From a bacterium (GTDB taxonomy: Bacteria; Armatimonadota; Fimbriimonadia; Fimbriimonadales; Fimbriimonadaceae), in NCBI GenBank assembly GCA_027483535.1, contig JAIXUN010000001.1, positions 227,432-291,431 on the forward strand: DNA of 64,000 nucleotides, read 5' to 3'. Shown here in pieces: positions 46,381 to 54,195 of the stretch (the first letter of the stretch is position 1; each line of letters opens with the position of its first letter). The position numbers and the translations under genes were made by a program. Under the pieces are notes generated by a model. The model searched no databases. It saw nothing but the letters and a program-made list of their open reading frames with translations, and was not told the DNA's origin.

Positions 46381-47220
46381 TCAAATGTTAAATTCCAGGT
46401 CAGTTCCTTGAGGCAGAAGACGATCCTGGCGACTTCGTGGCTGGCTGGCCTGACTCAACTGCGAGAACGGGGGAATAGACGCCGTGATCCAAGCATTGCC
46501 ACCGATCACGCTATCGTGACCGATGACGGTTTCCCCGCCGAGAATGGTTGCATTGGCGTAGATCACCACGTTGTCCTCAATCGTTGGGTGTCGCTTAGTG
46601 GTCGCTAACTCGCGATGAACGGTCAACGCCCCAAGAGTGACTCCCTGATATAACTTGACGCCGTTCCCGATGACGGTTGTTGCACCCACCACAATGCCCG
46701 TTCCGTGATCGATGCAGAACCGTCGACCAATGGATGCGCCCGGGTGAAGATCGATCCCGGTTTGCGAGTGAGCGATCTCCGTGACGAGGCGGGGGATCAA
46801 GGGCAAACCAAGATCGTGCAACTCATGGGCAATGCGGTAAGCGGCTATCGCATAAAACCCTGGGTAAGTAAGGATCACTTCGTCGATCCCACTAGAAGCA
46901 GGGTCTCCAAAATGAATGGCTTCGGCGTCTTCCAAAAGCTCGGCCTTGATCTCGGGAATCCTCTCCCAAAAGGTCCCAATGCGCGTTCGAGCCTTGTGGC
47001 ACTCCGTCACCGAATCTACGATCGAGCCCAACCGGGCAATCCCCTCTTCTAGCCTGTCTTGCACGCTCCGATCCACGCTCGCAAAGTGCGGAAAGAGCAG
47101 GGCAAGAACTCCGTGAAGCCAGGTTTGGGTTTCGATTCGCAGCCCTGAAGGAAATGGACACTCCCTAGCGGGTTCCACGGCTTCAAGACGCGCCACGATA
47201 TCGCCGGTTAAGTCCACCAT
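46381..47220 (-). CDS. cysE: Serine O-acetyltransferase
   Basis: I choose ATG 47220 (279 residues), although the frame can be opened upstream at a TTG (47277) and neither site has a clear Shine-Dalgarno. The hexapeptide-repeat left-handed helix (PGASIGRRFCIDHGTGIVVG, ATTVIGNGVKLYQGVTLGA) is typical of CysE, with an N-terminal helical domain before it. It makes O-acetylserine from serine and acetyl-CoA for CysK. It is upstream of cysK by 39 bp and 95 bp downstream of the MarR gene. Confidence 0.9.
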   Translation of the reverse strand: MVDLTGDIVARLEAVEPARECPFPSGLRIETQTWLHGVLALLFPHFASVDRSVQDRLEEGIARLGSIVDSVTECHKARTRIGTFWERIPEIKAELLEDAEAIHFGDPASSGIDEVILTYPGFYAIAAYRIAHELHDLGLPLIPRLVTEIAHSQTGIDLHPGASIGRRFCIDHGTGIVVGATTVIGNGVKLYQGVTLGALTVHRELATTKRHPTIEDNVVIYANATILGGETVIGHDSVIGGNAWITASIPPFSQLSQASQPRSRQDRLLPQGTDLEFNI

Positions 47221-47315
47221 TGCAAAGACATTACGCCGCGAAAGAAGGGGGCGATCCCCTTCTGCCGAGATCTCCAAACATTCTTAGGTGTTCGCGGCAG
47301 AGGACCTTGTAACTC

Positions 47316-47780
47316 TTAACGCTCTTCGTTTAAAGGCGTCGGAGAATCGGCTAGCACGGTATCCAGTTCGGCCAGAACAAGCGCTAACTGAGCGAATAAC
47401 TCGCGGTGCTCCCCTTGCGAAATTTCGGCAAGACGCTGGACTCGGCAAGACTTACGCTCATCGAACGCCTCCCGAGCTTCGGCGGAGAGTTCTAACAGTC
47501 TCCGACGCCTATCGTCACTCGAAACCTGCCGAACGACAATCCCCTTTTCTTCGAGTCTTCCCAGAACGTGGGTAACCGCGCTCACCGACATTTGCAGCTC
47601 TCCCGCAAGTTCAGATACGGTTTTCGATCCTTCGTTCAAAACCCGAACCACTCGCAGTTGCGCAACGGGGAGAGATCCAAGCGGGTCCTTCTCTAGGGTC
47701 GGAAAAACCTTGCGCCAAACTCGTGGAAAGAGGGTTTCTAGCTCCGCAATATCGTGAGCAACCTTTGCAGAACGGTTCAA
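47316..47780 (-). CDS. MarR-family transcriptional regulator
   Basis: This 154-residue winged-helix protein has the MarR fold: recognition helix SVSAVTHVLGRLEEKGIVVR (about 66-85), followed by a wing with SSDDRRRRLLELSAEA. MarR proteins are dimeric repressors that bind small phenolic or drug-like ligands. Its ATG (47780) overlaps the stop of the RND pump gene by 4 bp (ATGA), so it is the third gene of the adaptor-pump-regulator operon and probably represses it. This gives translational coupling to pump expression. Confidence 0.9.
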   Translation of the reverse strand: MNRSAKVAHDIAELETLFPRVWRKVFPTLEKDPLGSLPVAQLRVVRVLNEGSKTVSELAGELQMSVSAVTHVLGRLEEKGIVVRQVSSDDRRRRLLELSAEAREAFDERKSCRVQRLAEISQGEHRELFAQLALVLAELDTVLADSPTPLNEER

Positions 47781-50700
47781 ACGGTGGGGACCTCCTGAGG
47801 CTTCCCGCTTGCACCGTCGATCTCGGTGCTTGCATTCGGAACCGCCGGATCTGGGCTGCCGCCGAACGCTCCGGGGGTCGGACCGACTCCGACAGGAGCC
47901 GCCAAATCCAGTTTGTTTCCTCGCAGTTTCCGAGCAAGGTCATCGAAGTACGTGTAAACGATCGGTACCACGAACAGGGTGAGCGCGGTACTCGAGATCA
48001 AACCACCGACAACTACAACCGCTAGTGGCGCCTGGAGTTCCGAGGACGCTCCCAAGCCAATCGCAAGCGGGAGCATTCCGAGGAGGGCGCAGATAGAGGT
48101 CATCAAGATGGGGCGAAGTCGGGTGGGACTCGCTTCCAGCACCGCCTCGTCCCGGTTCAAACCTCTACTGCGGAGCTGGTTCGTGTAGTCCACAAGCAAA
48201 ATGCCGTTCTTCACAACAATGCCAATGAGCATCAACAGTCCCACATAGGCCGTTAAGCCAAACGCTTTGCCGGATACAAACAGCGCGATGATCGCACCGC
48301 CCGCACAGAACGGAACCGAGACCAGAACAATCAGCGGATAGACGAACGACTCAAACTGGCTTGCCAGCAGCATGTAGATGAGGGCAAGGGCAAGGAAAAC
48401 CGTTAGTCCAAGACCACTGAACTCCTGCGCTTTTCGCCGCTGTTGTTCGCCGAATTGGTAGTAAACGCCGTTTTCGAAATCCACCTTCTCGAGCGCCGTT
48501 GTGACGTCGTCCAAGACCGCACTCTCCGGGCGATCTACAACCCGGCCGTTTACCGAGACGAAGCGCTGACGGTTCAAGCGCGTGATCTGGTTGGGACCGT
48601 TTTGGATGGTCGGAACCGCGACATCTCCGAGGAGTATTTGTCGCGAGATTTGCCCGGTCCCAGCAGCGACAACGGTGCGGACGGGGAGCATTTTCAGCGA
48701 TTCGATGCTCTCACGCTGATTCAGCGGGAGCTGAACAAAGATCGGATACTGGAAGCCGTTCTCTTGGTAGTAAGTCGTAAGAATTCCGCCCGTTGCGCCT
48801 GCGATGGCGCCCGCAACATCGGCGTAACTCACTCCTAGCAGGCTCGCCTTTTCGCGGTCGATTTTCCACTGAACTTCGGGCGAAGATTCCTCAAAGCTCA
48901 CATCCACCGATTCGAGGCCAGGGATCCCTTTCAGAGCCTCTTGAACTTCTTTTGCCTTGGCGGTGATTTGCGGCAACGACTGGCCAATGATGTCGACGCC
49001 GATTCCGTTGTTGTTGCCTCCGATCGTGTTCGCGACGATATCGTAAGGCTGGGAGTTGATGCGCGCGCCGCCGATGGTCCCAAATTGCTTTTGGACTCGC
49101 TTGATCACGTCCTCGGTTTTCACCTTTCGCTTGGCCTTCAAACGCACCAACGCGGAGCCTTGGTTGCTTTGGGCATTGCCAGACGCTCCTCGAACGGAGA
49201 GATTCGCACCCGCGCAAAGCAACACATTCTCCACGTCAGGATCGGCCCGAAGGATCTCTTCGACCTTAGCCATCTTTTGTTCGGTGGTGGAGAGAGCCGT
49301 TCCAATCGGAAACTTGACGTTGACCGTGAAGTCGCCCGTGTCGCTCTTTGGCAGGGTTTCGTTTCCTATGTAACCAATGAGGGGATACACCACCGCAACC
49401 GAGGCAAGAGCTCCGAACACCACTAATCCGCGTCGCTTCAGAGCCCATTCCAGCCCCCTTCGATACGAGGCATCCATGTTGTTCAGCCATCGACCGAACG
49501 TGTCGAACATCGCCAGGATCGGAGTGGTCTTCTTGCCACGCAAAGCTCGAAGCTCGGGGTGAGCTTCTTCTTCAACCTCTTCCTCTTTGATGAATCGAGA
49601 GGCGAGCATAGGGACAACCGTCGTCGCGTCCAGTAGCGAGACCGCAATGGAGAAGATGACGACCAACGCGAACTGCGTGAACGTTTGCCCAGTTTGACCC
49701 TTGATCAACAACAGCGGGAAGAAGACAACGATGATCGTGATCGTCGACGCTACAACCGCACTAAGAATCTCTTGAGTGCCGGAAACAGCGGCATCGACCG
49801 CTCGCTTCTTGTCGCGCTCAATGTGCCGGAAGATGTTTTCCAAAACAACAATCGCATCGTCCACGATGAGGCCCGTCGCCAACGCCAATCCGCTGAGCGA
49901 AATGGTGTTGATGGTGTAACCCATGAAGTACAGCAGCGAGAACGTGCTGATGATCGAAATGGGGATTGACAGGGCGATAACGATGGTCGATCGAACCGAT
50001 CGAAGGAAGAAAAGGATCGCCAGAACGGCAAGAACGCCTCCGATGATCGCGGTCTCTTTGAGCTCTTCAATCGACTTCTCGATGAATCCGCTTTGATCGT
50101 AGGCGACCCCAAACCTCAGGTCTGGGTACCGCTTTTCAATCTCTTTCACCCGCTCCTGAACGGCTTCGACCGTCTGGATCGTATTCGCGTTGGTTTGCTT
50201 GCTGACTCCGATGCTGAGACCCGGTTCGCCGTTGAATCGAACGAAAATCCGCTGGTCTTGGGCAGAGTCCTTTATTTCGGCAACCTCTCGCAGAGTGATT
50301 GGTCGTCCTTGGAAGGCACCCACTGGGAGGGTTTCGATTTCCTTTACGGAAGCGAAATAGCCAACACTTCGGATGGTGTATTCGGTTTCGCTTTGCTTGG
50401 CAATTCCTGCCGGGCGACTCAGGTTTTCTTGTGCAATCCGGTCCTGAATCTGGCTTATCGTTAGACCGTAAGCCGATAGTTTCTGCGTGTCGACCTCAAC
50501 CAGAACGGCTCGCTCTTGTCCTCCGGAGAGAGTCACCTGCGCCACACCGCCTGCCGATTCGATGAGAGGGGCGATCTCGTTACGAATCAGGGTCGCCAGT
50601 TCCACCTCGCTTCTCGAAGTGCTGTTCACACCGTAAACGACTACCGGGAGGGTGCTTGGGTCGAACTTGAAGACAACGGGAGCGCCAAGGTTCGGATCGT

Positions 50701-51061
50701 CCGGGAAGTTTCGAGCCGCTCGCTGAACGTATTGGAGGACGTCGGTCGCGGCTGCGTCGATGTTCACGCCGTAGTCGAGTTGAACACGGATAAAAGCTTC
50801 GCCTAACGAGCTGTTCGAGTTCACGCTGTACAGACCGGGAACGGTCGAGACGGCTTGTTCAATGGGCCGGGTGATCTGCGTCTCGATTTCCTCGGGCGAG
50901 GTGTTTGGCCACGCAACGCGGACCGCAACGGTCGGAATGTCGACTCGCGGGAGAAGGTCGGTGGGAATGCGGAGCAAACAGATGAAGCCGAGCAACATCA
51001 GCGCGGCGATGCGCATGGTGACCGCTACCGGACGCGTGACCGAGAACTTTGCGAAGTTCAC
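47777..51061 (-). CDS. RND efflux pump (HAE1/AcrB family)
   Basis: This 1094-residue pump has the twelve-helix RND plan with two large periplasmic loops. The TM4 proton-relay Asp pair (TGLIVDDAIVVLEN, near residue 400) and the TM10 Lys (GIVVKNGILLVDYTN) are both kept, so proton-driven transport is expected. Its start overlaps the adaptor stop by 4 bp, and its stop overlaps the MarR start by 4 bp. No outer-membrane TolC gene is in this operon, so it may use one encoded elsewhere, for example the TolC at 34-35 kb. Confidence 0.95.
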   Translation of the reverse strand: MNFAKFSVTRPVAVTMRIAALMLLGFICLLRIPTDLLPRVDIPTVAVRVAWPNTSPEEIETQITRPIEQAVSTVPGLYSVNSNSSLGEAFIRVQLDYGVNIDAAATDVLQYVQRAARNFPDDPNLGAPVVFKFDPSTLPVVVYGVNSTSRSEVELATLIRNEIAPLIESAGGVAQVTLSGGQERAVLVEVDTQKLSAYGLTISQIQDRIAQENLSRPAGIAKQSETEYTIRSVGYFASVKEIETLPVGAFQGRPITLREVAEIKDSAQDQRIFVRFNGEPGLSIGVSKQTNANTIQTVEAVQERVKEIEKRYPDLRFGVAYDQSGFIEKSIEELKETAIIGGVLAVLAILFFLRSVRSTIVIALSIPISIISTFSLLYFMGYTINTISLSGLALATGLIVDDAIVVLENIFRHIERDKKRAVDAAVSGTQEILSAVVASTITIIVVFFPLLLIKGQTGQTFTQFALVVIFSIAVSLLDATTVVPMLASRFIKEEEVEEEAHPELRALRGKKTTPILAMFDTFGRWLNNMDASYRRGLEWALKRRGLVVFGALASVAVVYPLIGYIGNETLPKSDTGDFTVNVKFPIGTALSTTEQKMAKVEEILRADPDVENVLLCAGANLSVRGASGNAQSNQGSALVRLKAKRKVKTEDVIKRVQKQFGTIGGARINSQPYDIVANTIGGNNNGIGVDIIGQSLPQITAKAKEVQEALKGIPGLESVDVSFEESSPEVQWKIDREKASLLGVSYADVAGAIAGATGGILTTYYQENGFQYPIFVQLPLNQRESIESLKMLPVRTVVAAGTGQISRQILLGDVAVPTIQNGPNQITRLNRQRFVSVNGRVVDRPESAVLDDVTTALEKVDFENGVYYQFGEQQRRKAQEFSGLGLTVFLALALIYMLLASQFESFVYPLIVLVSVPFCAGGAIIALFVSGKAFGLTAYVGLLMLIGIVVKNGILLVDYTNQLRSRGLNRDEAVLEASPTRLRPILMTSICALLGMLPLAIGLGASSELQAPLAVVVVGGLISSTALTLFVVPIVYTYFDDLARKLRGNKLDLAAPVGVGPTPGAFGGSPDPAVPNASTEIDGASGKPQEVPTV

Positions 51062-52674
51062 TTTGCGCTCCCTTGTCCCTCAGGCTTCTTGATGCCGGGG
51101 GCGCTCACCTTCTGGCCGTCTTTTGGCTTCGTATAAGAAAGCGAAACGACCTTCTCGCCGGGATTTAGGCCCGAGACGATCTCGACGAACCCGTTTTGAG
51201 TTTGTCCGGTTGAGACCGGGCGAACCTCGATTCCTCCCTGCTCGTCGGCGACCGATACCGTTGTCTTCTCGCCGGATTTAGTGACCGCATCGGTGGGAAC
51301 GGCGATCACTCGAACCTTTGCGCCCACCGATAGTCGAACCTTCACGAACATCCCCGGGGATAGCGTTTTCGCCGGATCAATCACCCGGATGCGGGCGAGG
51401 TTTTTGCGAGTGACGAGGTCTGCAGATGGGTTGATGGAAACAAGCTTGCCAAGGAGCTTAGTTCCCTTTCCTTGTGCAGCGGACTCCATTTGCACTACCG
51501 CTTCATCGCCGATGGTGAGTCGGGCCGCTTCTTCCGCTGAGATGGGCAAGGTAACAAAGAGGTCATCCACTGATTGGAGCGTCAAAATGGTCTGGCCCGG
51601 TCCGGCCACGGCTCCGGGACTCAGGAGTCGTTGGGTGACCGCACCGGAGAAAGGAGCGCGAATCTCGGTGTCTTGCAATCGACTCTCGGTTTGCCCAAGC
51701 TCGCCTCTTGCCGCGCTGACCCCGGCCTCTAACGCCTGGATGTTCGAGTCGTAGGCGTCGATGTTCGCCCTTGCCGCAATCGCCGCTTGCAGCGATGCTT
51801 CGGCGAGTTCCACCCTGGATTGAGCGGCCACTAGATCCGATTCCACTTGGCGCTTGATGATCTCAAGTTGGGACTCGGATGCCCCTAGCTCTGCTTTGCT
51901 CGATTCCAGGGCGAGTTGGGCGGTTGTCAACTGCCCGGCCGAAACCTCGCGATTTCGATCCGCGTTTTCCGCCACAAGTTCCTGATCGTCCACTTGCTGT
52001 TGAGGGACATAGCCGCTTTCCAAAAGCTTCTTGAGTCGGTCTAGTCGAGTTCGAGCGGTCTTCAGGGCTACGTCGGAAGCCTGGAGGCTCTTTTCGGCGT
52101 TGGTAATGTTCGCCTTTGCGGTATCGACTCTTGCCTGAGCTACCCGGACATCGGCTCTCCCGGAAGCAATTCGAGCCTCGGCGGTTTTTTGCACCTGATT
52201 GAGGTTGGCTTTGGCAGACGCGACGTTTGCCTTGGCTTGGAGGATCGTCGATTCGATCGAAGTTCGGTTGGAACTTGCGGATACTTTCGCCTCGGCGAGC
52301 CTTCCCTGGGCTTGAGCGACGTTTGAAGCTTTCGCCGCGCGATCGCCCGTGAGTTCGCGAGGGTCGATTCGGACCAGAAGATCGCCTGCCTTGACTCGGT
52401 CGCCTTCTTGCACCGCCACGCTAATGATTTGTCCGTTGAATCGAGAGGCAATGGGAGTGGTGAGTCCACTTTCAACCGTTGCCGTACCTTCGATGGCGTC
52501 CTCAAAAATACGCTCCTGAACGGTGACTAGGTCGACCGGAGCGGCCCGGTTCTTCCTACCCTCGGCTTGCTTTTTCAGTTCCTCGCCGGTTTTCTTGACC
52601 TCATTAAGCCTCGAACCAACCGCAAGACCGACCACCAGAAGGGGAATACCGATAAAGAGAATGCGTTTAATCAT
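51058..52674 (-). CDS. RND-type periplasmic adaptor (HlyD family)
   Basis: This 538-residue protein has an N-terminal hydrophobic anchor (about 2-20), lipoyl motif (TTPIASRFNGQIISVAVQEG), a long alpha-hairpin (about 110-320) with repeats rich in Ala, Gln, Arg and Lys, then the second lipoyl half (QDTEIRAPFSGAVTQRLLSP) and beta-barrel. It is the first gene of the RND operon. Its stop overlaps the pump start by 4 bp. The hairpin is longer than in AcrA, like that of the MacA-type adaptor at 32-33 kb. Confidence 0.92.
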   Translation of the reverse strand: MIKRILFIGIPLLVVGLAVGSRLNEVKKTGEELKKQAEGRKNRAAPVDLVTVQERIFEDAIEGTATVESGLTTPIASRFNGQIISVAVQEGDRVKAGDLLVRIDPRELTGDRAAKASNVAQAQGRLAEAKVSASSNRTSIESTILQAKANVASAKANLNQVQKTAEARIASGRADVRVAQARVDTAKANITNAEKSLQASDVALKTARTRLDRLKKLLESGYVPQQQVDDQELVAENADRNREVSAGQLTTAQLALESSKAELGASESQLEIIKRQVESDLVAAQSRVELAEASLQAAIAARANIDAYDSNIQALEAGVSAARGELGQTESRLQDTEIRAPFSGAVTQRLLSPGAVAGPGQTILTLQSVDDLFVTLPISAEEAARLTIGDEAVVQMESAAQGKGTKLLGKLVSINPSADLVTRKNLARIRVIDPAKTLSPGMFVKVRLSVGAKVRVIAVPTDAVTKSGEKTTVSVADEQGGIEVRPVSTGQTQNGFVEIVSGLNPGEKVVSLSYTKPKDGQKVSAPGIKKPEGQGSAK

Positions 52675-52881
52675 GAGCGCGGCAGAGACGCCAAAATTAG
52701 TTTACGCGCGTCAAGTAATTTGATTCGCGCCTCCCCAGCCGCACTGCAACAGAACTGCGAAATATAACCGGAAAACCCGTTTTTTCGGGATTTGAACATC
52801 CGCACCTTCTCGTTCCGTTAAGATAGTTCGATCCTATTCCGAACAAGCAGAAATCGCGGGTTCGGAAGAAAGAGGGACAGT

Positions 52882-54195
52882 ATGGGTGTGAGTTTCCAGA
52901 GAATTGGGCTGGCCCTAACGGCGATCGGAGTTCTATCAGGCTCGGCTTGGGCCCAGAACTATATGATCCGCGGGGCAAAAATTGTCATTAAGCCGGGCGA
53001 GGTGCTTGAGGGCGCCTCTATTGCGGTATCCAAAGGCAAGATCACGGCGATCGGCAACCTTGAGCCGGCTTCTGATGCAACCGTTTTGGACGGAAAGGGC
53101 CTCACGGTCTACCCCGGGTTCATCGATGCTTTTCGAAGTGGCCTGGTCAAGCTTCCCGATGCGCCCCCAGCAGCAACCGCACCCGATTCAGCCATCACCG
53201 CTCCGGCGACAATGTGGGCTCAGAACCGAAAAGGGAATCGCGCGGAAGTTCTTGCGCACGCAAACTTAGACACAACCGGGTTCGCTCGGGCACTGTCGTC
53301 TGGAGTCGTCATCTCTCACGCTGCCGTCGGTGGATCGGTGTTTCGAGGCTGGACCGCTCTCACGTACTCGGTTGAAAAGTCGATTCTCACCGAGCGGGTC
53401 GCAATGGAGATGTCGTTCCGGGGAGGACCCGGACAGGGATATCCAAGCTCCTTGATGGGAACCATTGCCCTTCTTCGGCAAACCCTAATCGATGCCAAGG
53501 ACTACACCGAGCCCGCCGCGCCCGCTGACCCCAAAGAGAAACCCAAAGGGGATCCCGTTTTAGCCTCGTTGAAGCCTGCCGCCGTGGGCGCCGATCCGGT
53601 GGTTTTCTTTGCGAACACCGAACTCGAGATTCGTCGCGCTTTTCGACTTCAGGACGAGTTCCGCTTGAAGCTCATGATTGCGGGTGGAAAGGAAGCTTAC
53701 AAGGTCGTTGACGAGCTTAAGAAGCGAAACATTCCCGTCCTCGTTGACATCAAATTAGACTCCGAGCCCTCTACCAGCCCCACTCAAGACGGCCCTCCCA
53801 AGGAGATTCTCGAAGAGAGAAAAGCTCGAGTGGTTGAGAGAAACCAGAACCTGAAGCAACTCATCGCCGCGGGAGTAAAGGTTGCTTTTGGCTCGCACGG
53901 GGCGTCGCCTAGCGAGTGGCTGACCGCCATGCGTGATCAGATTGGGCTTGGTCTGACCCACGAGCAAATGCTCGCCGGGGTGACGACTGCCCCCGCGGAG
54001 ATTTTTGGTCTCACCGGGTTTGGATTGATCGAGAAGGGTGCACCTGCAAACCTAACGATCCTCGAGTCCGACATCACTTCGAAAGACGCAAAAGTGAAAT
54101 GGCTCTTTGTCGATGGCAAGTTCGTGGACCCGAACGCCAAACCAGCCGAAAAGCCTGCCGACAAACCCGCTTCTAGCAAGGAGGTATCTCGATGA
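52882..54195 (+). CDS. Amidohydrolase-like protein lacking the HxH metal motif
   Basis: This 437-residue protein has a signal peptide (about 24 residues) and an imidazolonepropionase-like composite fold, with strands of the N-terminal beta domain (GAKIVIKPGEVLEGASIAVS) and a TIM-barrel-like middle. The place where the metal motif should stand reads YPGFIDAFRSG, in place of DGHIH. The later His and Asp ligands are not seen, so it is probably inactive. GAGGGACAG precedes ATG 52882. Its stop overlaps the next amidohydrolase gene by 4 bp, so the two are co-translated and may form a complex. Confidence 0.82.
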   Translation: MGVSFQRIGLALTAIGVLSGSAWAQNYMIRGAKIVIKPGEVLEGASIAVSKGKITAIGNLEPASDATVLDGKGLTVYPGFIDAFRSGLVKLPDAPPAATAPDSAITAPATMWAQNRKGNRAEVLAHANLDTTGFARALSSGVVISHAAVGGSVFRGWTALTYSVEKSILTERVAMEMSFRGGPGQGYPSSLMGTIALLRQTLIDAKDYTEPAAPADPKEKPKGDPVLASLKPAAVGADPVVFFANTELEIRRAFRLQDEFRLKLMIAGGKEAYKVVDELKKRNIPVLVDIKLDSEPSTSPTQDGPPKEILEERKARVVERNQNLKQLIAAGVKVAFGSHGASPSEWLTAMRDQIGLGLTHEQMLAGVTTAPAEIFGLTGFGLIEKGAPANLTILESDITSKDAKVKWLFVDGKFVDPNAKPAEKPADKPASSKEVSR

